Of a stretch of 15,144 nt of DNA, positions 6,548 to 14,215 are shown in pieces (position 1 is the stretch's first letter; each line of letters begins with the position of its first letter). The notes beneath the pieces were generated by a model. It saw only the letters and a program-made list of their open reading frames with translations. It was not told the DNA's origin and searched no databases. The translations under genes and the position numbers were made by a program. The stretch comes from JANRKH01 sp033761815 (GTDB lineage Bacteria; Pseudomonadota; Alphaproteobacteria; Rickettsiales; Rickettsiaceae): the NCBI GenBank assembly GCA_033761815.1, contig JANRMF010000029.1, forward strand, positions 1-15,144, in the 5' to 3' direction.

Positions 6548-8410
6548 TTATATAGTTAAGTTTACTCTATTTTCAGTTACGATATTCGCTTCTGAGACTG
6601 TTGCAAGCTTCTTAACCGCCTGATACATAATTTTTTGATCGCTGTGTGATTTGTTTAAATATGGGTTTGTCGCATTTTGCTGATCTTGGTTATTAAAACT
6701 ACCGAAAGAAAAACTCAGTTTCGCATCTCCTCCTTTAGTTATGTCTTTCACCATCTGCTCAAGACTAACTCTATCTGCTTTGATGGTTTCAAAAGTTTCT
6801 CTCTTGTGAATGATAAACTTAACTTCCTTGATGACGTCATTTTGAATATTAAGCTCAATATCAACTTTGCCTAAATGCTCTGGATGAAGCCCTACCTGTA
6901 TCTTCTGAACCCGATCATTTGAGGCTTTCTGAACAGCTAGTGTAATTTGATCAGTCACTTTCATATCTGTTTTAGGCGCCGTGAATACTTGGGCAAATTT
7001 AATTTGATCCGGGTTTGCAATATCTTCTATACTAAGAGATCTAGTAAGTCCTGCTTTACTTGCAACTTCGCCAAACATATCTTGCCCTGAGGCAAATTGA
7101 TCATCTTTTTTTACCTCTTCAAAAGATTCTAAACCAGAATTATTTAACTTATTCAGCTTTGGGCCTAGCTGCATTGTTACTTGCTTACTTTCTTTGTGAC
7201 TATCTTGACCCGCAAAAGAATTTTCTGAGCTTTGGCTGGATCCTTGTTCGGGGTCGGACTTATTTGATTTATTATCATTTAAAATCATAGTCTCATTGTT
7301 ACTTGGGGCTTCTTTTGCAACGGACGCATGATGTGCATCCTCTCCAAATTCAAGATTCTGCTCAAGATTAGCCTGATCTTGCTGACTCTGCCTGCCATTT
7401 TCTTGTATGACAAACTGATTATCCAAGCTAGCAGTTGAAATAATGGTATTTTGATCAGAAATGACATTTTGAACATTTACAGCTTGATTCAAATGGTTCT
7501 GTACAGCTACATATTGAGAATTTTCATTATAAGAATCACCAAGATCTAGTTCTTCATTCTGACGATCTTGGTCTGTTTCCAATTCGCTCATGTCAAACTC
7601 TACGTCATTTGCAAATTCTATAGTCTCGCCAAAATCTTTGCTTATTATTACGAATTGATCTATCTTGCTATGAGATGTGGCAACTTCATCAAAATTTGGA
7701 ATATAATTAGTAGCTTGATTTGAGGATATAACCCTATCGTCACCAAAATTACCTGTAAACTCTATTACATTGTTATTCTCAGGTAAGTCATCTATTTGGC
7801 TTTGGACCAAAGTTAGTTCTGGTCTTGAGATATTTTTTTGCACAAATAAACCATCTCCTGCGGCAAAATTTTCTTGCCCATCAGTTGCTTCAAAGAATTG
7901 GTTAAATTGATTATCATTAGAAAAATTTAAATCTACTTGCTCAACTTCGAGATTCACTTCAACATTACTAGTTAATATATTTGCTGAATTTGCAATCATT
8001 TGCTCGAGATTGAAATTTTCATCAATTACCTTTTCGCATGGTGTAGATTGAGCATTCTCGTTTGCTACCTTTGTTTCATTTAAAGCGGATTGAGGTTGAT
8101 CGTTTTTTTGCTGCCTTTCTTCGGTTATATTGTTCCTTGAATTAGACTCTTGTGGCTTTTCTTGCCTTGTTTCTACTTTGTCTTTCTCGGGAGCTTTAGA
8201 CTGAGTTGAGCTCGATGTATCCTTTAGATTATTCTTAGGTAAGCTTGAGTGAGTATTATCTTGGATCTGACTAATATTCTCATGTTGAGATGCTTGATTC
8301 TTGGTGGCATTCAGACATGCTTCAAAGCTAAACTCAGCCGAATTATTGCTTAGATTTTTTGGTGTAGCACTTTGAACACCAAATAATTCTGTGATATTAT
8401 TAATTGTCAT
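6548..8410 (-). CDS. fliK: Flagellar hook-length control protein
   Basis: FliK is exported during hook assembly, measures hook length and switches the export gate through FlhB. The C-terminal Flg_hook domain is clear at about residues 483-572: ITLAVQKASNDRVQKIQVGLHPEHLGKV, then DIELNIQNDVIKEVKFIIHK and a helical stretch leading to KLSFSFGSF. The LHPEHLG motif is at 508-514. The first 480 residues are low complexity, rich in Asn, Gln, Ser, Glu and Asp, and probably disordered, as usual for the ruler part. At 620 aa it is longer than the roughly 400 aa of enteric FliK. SD AGGAG (8421-8425) lies ten bases before the ATG. A sigma54 promoter lies just upstream. The pairing with flgD supports the call, since the N-terminal part alone would be unrecognisable. 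Confidence 0.9.
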   Translation of the reverse strand: MTINNITELFGVQSATPKNLSNNSAEFSFEACLNATKNQASQHENISQIQDNTHSSLPKNNLKDTSSSTQSKAPEKDKVETRQEKPQESNSRNNITEERQQKNDQPQSALNETKVANENAQSTPCEKVIDENFNLEQMIANSANILTSNVEVNLEVEQVDLNFSNDNQFNQFFEATDGQENFAAGDGLFVQKNISRPELTLVQSQIDDLPENNNVIEFTGNFGDDRVISSNQATNYIPNFDEVATSHSKIDQFVIISKDFGETIEFANDVEFDMSELETDQDRQNEELDLGDSYNENSQYVAVQNHLNQAVNVQNVISDQNTIISTASLDNQFVIQENGRQSQQDQANLEQNLEFGEDAHHASVAKEAPSNNETMILNDNKSNKSDPEQGSSQSSENSFAGQDSHKESKQVTMQLGPKLNKLNNSGLESFEEVKKDDQFASGQDMFGEVASKAGLTRSLSIEDIANPDQIKFAQVFTAPKTDMKVTDQITLAVQKASNDRVQKIQVGLHPEHLGKVDIELNIQNDVIKEVKFIIHKRETFETIKADRVSLEQMVKDITKGGDAKLSFSFGSFNNQDQQNATNPYLNKSHSDQKIMYQAVKKLATVSEANIVTENRVNLTI

Positions 8411-8420
8411 AATCCATGAG

Positions 8421-8425
8421 CTCCT
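8421..8425 (-). promoter_or_regulatory. fliK ribosome binding site with an overlapping mini-ORF start
   Basis: AGGAG here is ten bases from the fliK ATG (8408-8410). A nearer ATG (8415-8417), only three bases away and in another frame, opens a five-codon frame reading MDYDN, with its stop at 8400-8402 inside fliK. The fliK frame is certain because the only long open frame begins at 8410. Confidence 0.5.
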
Positions 8426-8448
8426 ATGTTATTTCACTGAATATAGAA

Positions 8449-8463
8449 GCAAGGACCGTGCCA
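8449..8463 (-). promoter_or_regulatory. Sigma54 (-24/-12) promoter of fliK-flgD
   Basis: The minus strand reads TGGCACGGTCCTTGC, followed by TTC. This fits the RpoN consensus TGGCAC-N5-TTGC at every conserved base. The -24 GG (8461-8462) and -12 GC (8449-8450) have exactly the required spacing. Initiation is expected near 8437, leaving a leader of about 26 nt that contains the fliK SD. It lies in the 80-bp gap between dprA and fliK. Sigma54 control of hook genes is established in Caulobacter (RpoN with FlbD). No activator site was firmly identified. Confidence 0.82.
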
Positions 8464-8490
8464 AGACAGAATAATTTTGGATTTTTTGGG

Positions 8491-9615
8491 CTAAAAATTT
8501 AGAACAAATCTGTTTTTTCCTATTGAAGCCACCCTTTCCTGAATTTCATATTCTAATAAAATTGTCAATATTATAGAGTATGGGAGACTAGATTGCTCGG
8601 CAATATCCTCTATAGTAACTGGATGTGCAGATAAGAGAGATAATATTATTGCTCGATTTTGTTCATTGAGTAGAGACTCGTCAACATGTCGATATACAGG
8701 GGCAGTTTTGATATACGAAATTTCGTCTTTCAATATACTAGATTCAGAGTTTATAAAACTGAGAATATCTTCACTTGATTCTAGTAATTGAGCGCCCTCT
8801 TTTATGAGCTTATTGCTCCCCTTGCATCTTGGATCAAGAGGAAAACCAGGGCAAGCAAATACCTCTCTATTTTGCTCAAGTGCAAATTGCGCAGTAATCA
8901 ACGAGCCAGAATTGAGGCTAGCTTCTATCACGATTGTTGCAAGACTTAGGGCAGAAATAATCCTGTTTCTTTGAGGGAAATGTCGCGCCATGGGAACGCT
9001 TCCAACCGGGAGCTCAGCCATCAATAAACCATTTTCAGATATTTCTTGGTATAATTTATGATTCTCCGGTGGGTATATATTGTCAATACCACCCGCTATT
9101 ACGGATATAGTATTCGGCTTTGATGCAATGTGAGCTGCGGTATCTATTCCCCTTGCAAGGCCCGAGACAATAACTACACCCGCATACGAAAGCTCCTGGG
9201 CGATTTTTGTTGCAATCTGCTTCCCGGAAATGGAGCAATTTCTTGCCCCGACTATCGCTGCGCATTGTTTTTGCATAAGGGAAAGATCTCCTTTATAACT
9301 CAAAATGGGCGGAAAATTATCTATAGTCCTAAGTAAATATGAATATTCAGAACCAGTATATGCAATTAAACCTGCGCCAATCTTATCCAGAGCTTCAATT
9401 TCCTGCAATGCAGACTCTTTGCTTGCTATTTTTATTTTCGAGTTCGACCTTTTAATAAATTCGGGCAAATTCTCGAGAGCAACTTCAGGGCTTCCATAAT
9501 ATTTTACTAAATTATGAAATGTTTTTGGCCCGATATTTTCAGATCTAATCAGCCTTAAGATAGCAATTATCTTGCTATCAGGCTGAGTAGAGCCTTTTCT
9601 CAGTATGTTTAGCAT
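8491..9615 (-). CDS. dprA: DNA processing protein DprA
   Basis: DprA binds incoming single-stranded DNA and loads RecA during natural transformation; many non-competent bacteria also keep it. The product (374 aa) has the usual order. There is a helical N-terminal region (14-60, with ENIGPKTFHNLVKYYG). A Rossmann-type DprA domain follows, with VGARNCSISG (122-131), VSGLARGIDTAAH (150-162), VIAGGIDNIYPPEN (172-185), FPQRNRII (213-220) and SGSLITA (236-242). A C-terminal winged-helix region occupies about 318-374 (EQNRAIILSLL to GKNRFVLNF). The length is normal and no key motif is lost. It follows the peroxiredoxin gene by 16 bases and is probably cotranscribed from the promoter upstream of that gene. 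The start ATG has no visible SD. Confidence 0.95.
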   Translation of the reverse strand: MLNILRKGSTQPDSKIIAILRLIRSENIGPKTFHNLVKYYGSPEVALENLPEFIKRSNSKIKIASKESALQEIEALDKIGAGLIAYTGSEYSYLLRTIDNFPPILSYKGDLSLMQKQCAAIVGARNCSISGKQIATKIAQELSYAGVVIVSGLARGIDTAAHIASKPNTISVIAGGIDNIYPPENHKLYQEISENGLLMAELPVGSVPMARHFPQRNRIISALSLATIVIEASLNSGSLITAQFALEQNREVFACPGFPLDPRCKGSNKLIKEGAQLLESSEDILSFINSESSILKDEISYIKTAPVYRHVDESLLNEQNRAIILSLLSAHPVTIEDIAEQSSLPYSIILTILLEYEIQERVASIGKNRFVLNF

Positions 9616-9631
9616 TATAATTTATTATAGA

Positions 9632-10240
9632 CTATAATTTATCCGCATTAGATGCGAGGTAATCTGCCACGCCTTCTGATGTTGCCTGCATAGCTTCGTC
9701 TCCTTTTTGCCAGCCGGCTGGACATACTTCACCAAATTCATTAAAATGATCCCATGCGTCAACTATTCTAAGAGCCTCTTCAACACTTCTGCCAATGGGA
9801 AGATCATTAACTAACATATGCCTTAGGATGAAATTTTCGTCAATAAAGAATGTACCTCTCATAGAGATTCCCTCTTCTTCATTAAGTACATGGTAATGTT
9901 TTGATATAGATTTACTTAGGTCAGAAACAAGTGGGAATTGAATTCTACCAACGCCGCCCTTATTATGAGGGGTATTTTTCCATGCAAGATGCGAAAAATG
10001 AGAATCGACTGAAACACCGATTATTTTTGTTTTCTTCGCAGCGAATTCTCCGATTTTATTATGAAAAGATATAATCTCCGAAGGGCAAACAAAGGTAAAA
10101 TCTAGCGGGTAAAAAAACAAAATACCTTTGCTATTTTTTAGGTAAGTTTTAAGATTAAAGTCATTTTGAAATGAATTATCAGGCATTACTGCCTTTGCGG
10201 AAAAATCCGGAGCTGGTTTTCCTATAAAAAGTATACTCAT
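9632..10240 (-). CDS. Typical 2-Cys peroxiredoxin (thioredoxin peroxidase, AhpC/Tsa family)
   Basis: The enzyme reduces hydrogen peroxide and organic peroxides in the cytoplasm. FYPLDFTFVCPSEI carries the peroxidatic Cys52, and GEVCPAGWQKG carries the resolving Cys173; both are present, so the typical two-Cys cycle should work. GGVGRIQFPLVSD corresponds to the GGLG region. The C-terminus ends VADYLASNADKL, with Tyr-Leu where overoxidation-sensitive eukaryotic enzymes have Tyr-Phe. Length (202 aa) is normal for the Prx1/Tsa branch. The start ATG has SD GAGGG at 10245-10249, four bases away. It is the first gene of a probable two-gene unit with dprA and is divergent from the glycosyltransferase operon. 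It could be named ahpC or tsa depending on the scheme. Confidence 0.94.
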   Translation of the reverse strand: MSILFIGKPAPDFSAKAVMPDNSFQNDFNLKTYLKNSKGILFFYPLDFTFVCPSEIISFHNKIGEFAAKKTKIIGVSVDSHFSHLAWKNTPHNKGGVGRIQFPLVSDLSKSISKHYHVLNEEEGISMRGTFFIDENFILRHMLVNDLPIGRSVEEALRIVDAWDHFNEFGEVCPAGWQKGDEAMQATSEGVADYLASNADKL

Positions 10241-10268
10241 ATGTCCCTCAAAGAATATTCAACTTTTG

Positions 10269-10297
10269 ACCATAGTACTAATTTATTGACATTTCAA
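10269..10297 (-). promoter_or_regulatory. Possible promoter of the peroxiredoxin-dprA unit
   Basis: On the minus strand TTGAAA (10292-10297) and TATGGT (10269-10274) are 17 bp apart, giving initiation near 10262 and a leader of about 22 nt containing the SD. The -10 box matches the consensus at only four of six positions. A second candidate, TTGTCA near 10378-10383 with TAAAAT 16 bp further on, is equally plausible. Confidence 0.35.
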
Positions 10298-10368
10298 TAG
10301 GTAAGAATCGATTTTATCTGGAAAAATGGACCATAATGCCTTATGACATGATTAATTTTATTTTACTT

Positions 10369-10390
10369 ATCGGATTTGACAAAATCTGAT
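10369..10390. promoter_or_regulatory. Operator-like palindrome in the divergent intergenic region
   Basis: The arms ATCGGATTT (10369-10377) and AAATCTGAT (10382-10390) are inverted repeats, eight of nine bases complementary, around a GACA spacer. The palindrome covers the -35 box proposed for the glycosyltransferase operon, where a repressor would block initiation. No known regulator consensus was recognised. Confidence 0.4.
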
Positions 10391-10404
10391 TATTGCATTA
10401 TGTT
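10376..10404 (+). promoter_or_regulatory. Predicted promoter of the glycosyltransferase-que operon
   Basis: A perfect TTGACA (10376-10381) and TATGTT (10399-10404, four of six) are 17 bp apart. Initiation would fall at about 10411, which is the ATG of the first gene, so the message could be leaderless. That fits the absence of any SD before this ATG. Confidence 0.4.
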
Positions 10405-10410
10405 TACCGA

Positions 10411-11451
10411 ATGAAGATTTTAAATATTATGTTAAGTAGAGAGCTTGGCGGTATTCAGCAAGCTTTTATCGACTACAATAAGCTAATCAAAGAAAGCGGA
10501 TACGAGCCTATTCCTGTTATATCTGCACGGGCAAAAATAGAGCCTTCTCTTAAGGGCGCTTTTCATGTATTACCCAATTTTTTTAGCCTTGACCCTATAT
10601 CTATTGTTAAGCTCAGAAATATAATAAAAAAACATAAGCCTAGTTTAATTATCGCTCATGGCAATAGGGCTATTAATTTTTCTCGAATTGCACTATATAA
10701 ATTGGGAAAAAGACCCTCTCTTATTGGCGTTGCTCACAATTATTCTATCAAATATCTAAAAAAATGTGACTACGTTTTTGGCATTACAAGGCAAATGTGC
10801 AAATATTTGGAATTATCCTCGCTTTCAAGAGAGAGGATTATGCATCTGCCAAATACACTAGACCAAAACCTCTCCTACAATATTAGCAGAAAAAAACTCA
10901 TCACTAAGCCTTTTGTAATTGGCTGCCTTGCTCGCTTCGTTCCAAAGAAAGGGGTTGATGTTCTCATAAAAGCCGCTTTTCTCTTAAAGCAAAAAGGTTA
11001 TAATATATTACTTCTAATTGGCGGGGATGGTGAGCTTCGGAGCGATATAACGCAATTAATAGAAAAACTGGAATTATCCGAAAATATTGTATTATGCGGA
11101 TGGGTAGAAAATAAAGAAGAATTTTTTGAAAAACTCGATATATATTGCCTCCCTTCAATAGAAGAGCCGTTTGGAATTATTATATTAGAAGCTATGAAAT
11201 CTTGCGTTCCTATAATAGCAACAAAAACTGATGGCCCAGAAGAAATTCTTGAGCCAGGAATAGATGCTATTTTGGTAGATATTAACTCTCCAGAGCAAAT
11301 TGCGGAAGCTGCAGCAATTTATATAAATGATCCGGTCATGGCAGGGATCTATGCAACGAGAGCCGCACAAAAAGTGAAGGAAAACTATAGTATCAAAGCT
11401 GGCTCCTCCATACTTAAAGCCCACATTCAATCAATCTTAAAAGACAAATAA
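10411..11451 (+). CDS. Family 4 (GT-B) glycosyltransferase
   Basis: The product (346 aa) is a retaining glycosyltransferase of the GT4 type, probably adding a sugar from a nucleotide-sugar donor to lipopolysaccharide or another surface glycan. The N-terminal acceptor domain starts MKILNIMLSRELGGIQQAF, a typical opening. The donor domain starts at IGCLARFVPKKGVDVLIKA (170-188), followed by IGGDGEL (203-209). The E-x7-E motif that binds the donor is EPFGIIILE, Glu252 and Glu260. PIIATKTDGPEEIL is the usual tail of that region. An in-frame TTG at 10393 would add six residues, but the ATG gives the conserved start. The acceptor and sugar cannot be told from sequence. It heads a tightly spaced run of six plus-strand genes. 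Confidence 0.92.
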   Translation: MKILNIMLSRELGGIQQAFIDYNKLIKESGYEPIPVISARAKIEPSLKGAFHVLPNFFSLDPISIVKLRNIIKKHKPSLIIAHGNRAINFSRIALYKLGKRPSLIGVAHNYSIKYLKKCDYVFGITRQMCKYLELSSLSRERIMHLPNTLDQNLSYNISRKKLITKPFVIGCLARFVPKKGVDVLIKAAFLLKQKGYNILLLIGGDGELRSDITQLIEKLELSENIVLCGWVENKEEFFEKLDIYCLPSIEEPFGIIILEAMKSCVPIIATKTDGPEEILEPGIDAILVDINSPEQIAEAAAIYINDPVMAGIYATRAAQKVKENYSIKAGSSILKAHIQSILKDK

Positions 11452-11453
11452 AC

Positions 11454-12710
11454 ATGACATTTCTAGTTTCGCATTTATCAAATAATTTACCAGTAGTGAC
11501 ATATCACATGCCGAGCTTCAGGACCGTTGCGATCAACTTTATTGTTGGGGTAGGAAGCAGATATGAAAGCACAAGACAAGAGGGCTTGTCGCATTTTTTA
11601 GAACATATGGCATTTAAGGGTACGTCAAATAGAACTCAGGCTAAAATTGCTGAGGAGTTTGATGAGATTGGTGGACAATTTAATGCATATACCTCTAAAG
11701 AACAAACAGTATATTATGCCAAAGTTCTTGATGTTCACTTGCCAAAAGCTCTTACTATTCTGGCGGACATAATAACAAACTCCTCATATAGCCAAGCAGA
11801 AATCCAAAAAGAATATGGGGTAATTTGCCAGGAAATTGCCCAAACACAGGATAATCCAGATGATTTATGTTATGAAAATTTGATTTCTACCGCCTTTTCA
11901 GACCAGCCCCTTGGGAAATCCATCCTTGGCACTGAAGATTCTATCTCTAAATTTACTACAAGCGATTTTAAATCTTACGTTGATGATTTTTATACTAGCA
12001 AAAACGCTGTATTATCCGTTGCGGGCAACATAGATAATGCTTCGCTTAATAAGCTGGCTGAGCCATTGTTTGGCAAGATAAGATCATCCAGTACAACAAA
12101 GGCTGATAAATCCGTGTATCACGGGGGTATTATTTTAAAGGAAAAAGAACTTGAGCAGAGCACAATGTTTCTGGGGTTTCAGGGCTCATCATTCAAGGAT
12201 GTCATTCAATTATACCACACTCAGATGCTATCACTAATACTTGGCGGAGGACTTTCTTCAAGATTATTCCAAACAATAAGAGAAAAATTGGGCCTAGCCT
12301 ACTCAGTTGGCTCATTCAATACCCCATACTCAGATAATGGTATATTCAGCTTATATGCATCATGTAGCCACGAAAATGTGGCCTTAGTGCTGGATAAAAT
12401 GCTAGAAGAAATACACAAAATCACCGCTCACATAAACGATCAAGAGCTGCTCAGAGCAAAAGAGCAGATTAAATCTTGCATTATTATGTCAGGGGAAAAA
12501 ACTAGCTATAAATCCGAAGAATCCGGAAAAAATTACTTTTTATTTGGCGGAGAGATTAAATCTGAAGAGACTATCAGGATAATAGAGCAAACAGAGACTA
12601 AGGATCTTGTCAATATCGCACAAAGACTCTTTAGCACAAAGCCGGCTTTTTCAGCCATAGGGCAAAATCTGCCCGCTATCACAATAGAAAATATTAGGGC
12701 AAGATTGTAA
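11454..12710 (+). CDS. M16 family zinc peptidase (mitochondrial processing peptidase-like)
   Basis: The product (418 aa) has the inverted zinc motif HFLEH (His47, Glu50, His51) and the distal ligand Glu127 in EYGVICQEI, 75 residues after His51, the normal M16 spacing. The C-terminal half has GGGLSSRLFQTIREKLGLAYSV (264-284) with Arg276 and Tyr283, the substrate-binding pair of the family. The catalytic set is complete, so it should be an active peptidase, like the beta subunit of mitochondrial processing peptidase and the single-chain Rickettsia enzyme. No signal peptide is seen, so it probably acts in the cytoplasm; its substrate is unknown. The ATG is two bases after the glycosyltransferase stop, with no own SD. 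Its stop TAA directly abuts the ATG of the next gene. Confidence 0.94.
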   Translation: MTFLVSHLSNNLPVVTYHMPSFRTVAINFIVGVGSRYESTRQEGLSHFLEHMAFKGTSNRTQAKIAEEFDEIGGQFNAYTSKEQTVYYAKVLDVHLPKALTILADIITNSSYSQAEIQKEYGVICQEIAQTQDNPDDLCYENLISTAFSDQPLGKSILGTEDSISKFTTSDFKSYVDDFYTSKNAVLSVAGNIDNASLNKLAEPLFGKIRSSSTTKADKSVYHGGIILKEKELEQSTMFLGFQGSSFKDVIQLYHTQMLSLILGGGLSSRLFQTIREKLGLAYSVGSFNTPYSDNGIFSLYASCSHENVALVLDKMLEEIHKITAHINDQELLRAKEQIKSCIIMSGEKTSYKSEESGKNYFLFGGEIKSEETIRIIEQTETKDLVNIAQRLFSTKPAFSAIGQNLPAITIENIRARL

Positions 12711-13553
12711 ATGGATATTTCTGTTATAATTGTATCATATTATACTACATCAGTTTTATTCGATGCCATAGGCTCAGCAAAGAGAATGAAGGGGGTAAAA
12801 GAAGTTATTATTGTTAATAATGGAAACCCCCCAGAGGATAATCAAAAACTCGACCTTTTATCCAAAAATGGAGAGATTACCCTAATAGACCATTCTGAAA
12901 ATCTAGGATTCTCCACGGCTTGTAACCTTGGCGCACAAGAGGCAGGTACAAAATATTTGCTATTTTTAAATCCAGATTGCTATACAGAAGATGCTGACTT
13001 TGCCCTCAAGCTCAAAAATGCCTTGGAGGAAAATGAAAAATACTGGTTTTCAACCTCTTTGATCCTAAATCAAGATGGCACAATTCAGCCTACCTGCAGA
13101 AGAAATTTGATGACGCTCTCAAATGCCATAATCCAAAGCCTTATGCTTGATAAACTCGGCTTTGCAAAAATTGATCGCAATGTAGATGAGATAGCAAATT
13201 TGCCTGATATATCAGACTTAGAAGCCTTTTCTGGCGCTGTATTTTTTTGCTCCAAAGAACATTACAATAAAGTGGGCGGACTTAGTAGCGAATATTTTCT
13301 TCATGTTGAAGATATGGATTTATGCAAAAAAATTAATCTTGCTGGCGGTAAAATTTGCTTCGTAAAAAACGCATCTATTTATCATAAGTTAAGCACAAGC
13401 CAAACAACTAATAAATTTCTGGAATACCACAAAGCAAAGGGCTTTTTGATTTATTTTAGGAAATTTTTCCCTTATGCAAATTTTCCTATTATAAGCCAAA
13501 TTCTCTATTGCGGCATATGGCTTAGATATTATCTCAAAACAGGAATTAAGTAG
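12711..13553 (+). CDS. Family 2 (GT-A) glycosyltransferase, rhamnosyltransferase-like
   Basis: The product (280 aa) opens with ISVIIVSYYTTSVLFDAIGS, followed by EVIIVNNGN, DHSENLGFSTACNLGA (60-75) and LLFLNPDC (83-90). The NPD there takes the place of the DxD metal and nucleotide-sugar motif, as in WbbL-type rhamnosyltransferases. EAFSGAVFFC and FLHVEDMDLCKKI (196-208) hold the probable acceptor-side Glu200 and Asp201. It is inverting by family, and probably cytoplasmic at the inner membrane. The last 35 residues are rich in aromatic and hydrophobic residues and could associate with membrane. The ATG follows the previous TAA without a gap, so translation is coupled. Sugar and acceptor are not known. 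With the GT4 gene it suggests a small surface-glycan function. Confidence 0.9.
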   Translation: MDISVIIVSYYTTSVLFDAIGSAKRMKGVKEVIIVNNGNPPEDNQKLDLLSKNGEITLIDHSENLGFSTACNLGAQEAGTKYLLFLNPDCYTEDADFALKLKNALEENEKYWFSTSLILNQDGTIQPTCRRNLMTLSNAIIQSLMLDKLGFAKIDRNVDEIANLPDISDLEAFSGAVFFCSKEHYNKVGGLSSEYFLHVEDMDLCKKINLAGGKICFVKNASIYHKLSTSQTTNKFLEYHKAKGFLIYFRKFFPYANFPIISQILYCGIWLRYYLKTGIK

Positions 13554-13555
13554 AT

Positions 13556-14215
13556 ATGTTTGGCAACAACCCTAAAAGACAACCAAAAGTCTCAGATGGC
13601 TCAAATTTAAAGGTTCAGAAAATCTTCCTAACAATTCAAGGAGAAGGTCCGCATGCAGGCGTGCCCGCTATTTTTATAAGACTCGGGGGATGTAACCTTG
13701 CCTGTAAATTTTGTGACACAGAATTTGAATCTTTTGAGGAAATGAAGATAGAAGAAATAATAGAAAATGTTACAAGCCTTGCGCATCAAACTTCAGTAAA
13801 GCTTATAGTAATAACAGGGGGAGAGCCATTTAGACAGTCTATTAATCTATTATGTCACGCGCTCCTGGATTTAAATTTTCAAGTTCAAATAGAAACAAAC
13901 GGGACTTTATATCAAGAAATTCCCGAAAAAGTCCAAGTAGTTTGCTCACCAAAACCAAATGGGTATAAATATTTCAAACCAAGAAAAGAATTAGAAAATC
14001 ACATAATTGCATATAAATTCCTGGTTTCTCATTACCATGAAGGTTATAAAGCGATTCCAGAATGGGAATTCGGCAATATCCCAGTTTATGTTCAGCCAAT
14101 AGATGAAATAGAGACCGAAAAAAACCAGAATAATTCTTTCCTTGCAATCGAAATTGCCACAAAAAAAAATTATATATATTCTTGTCAAATTCACAAAATA
14201 ATAGGTATTGAATGA
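13556..14215 (+). CDS. queE: 7-carboxy-7-deazaguanine synthase
   Basis: QueE is a radical SAM enzyme that contracts the ring of 6-carboxytetrahydropterin to 7-carboxy-7-deazaguanine on the way to preQ0 and queuosine. KIFLTIQGEGPHAGVPAIFIR (23-42) is the substrate-binding opening typical of QueE. The cluster motif C-x3-C-x2-C is CNLACKFC (Cys46, Cys50, Cys53), followed by DTEFE. ITGGEP (86-91) is the SAM-binding GGE motif. CSPKPNG and KFLV also fit the family. Length is 219 aa, normal. The start ATG is two bases after the GT2 stop, and the stop overlaps the queC start by four bases (ATGA). Tract A9 at 14161-14169 lies near the 3' end, but the frame is intact. Confidence 0.95.
   Translation: MFGNNPKRQPKVSDGSNLKVQKIFLTIQGEGPHAGVPAIFIRLGGCNLACKFCDTEFESFEEMKIEEIIENVTSLAHQTSVKLIVITGGEPFRQSINLLCHALLDLNFQVQIETNGTLYQEIPEKVQVVCSPKPNGYKYFKPRKELENHIIAYKFLVSHYHEGYKAIPEWEFGNIPVYVQPIDEIETEKNQNNSFLAIEIATKKNYIYSCQIHKIIGIE

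Noticed and set aside
8592..8604. Palindrome ATTGC-TCG-GCAAT about 160 bp upstream of the sigma54 start, a possible activator site
   Set aside because: It is short, lies inside dprA codons, and has no second copy nearby. Position alone is not enough to call an enhancer.
10332..10345. Small hairpin CATAA-TGCC-TTATG in the divergent intergenic region
   Set aside because: A five-base AT-rich stem is expected by chance in this composition, and it does not align with either promoter.
14161..14169. A9 tract near the end of queE (and another at 14215-14223) as a slippage site fusing QueE to QueC
   Set aside because: A one-base gain at the first tract would reach the queC frame but meets TGA at 14209-14211 before the queC ATG, so no fusion results.
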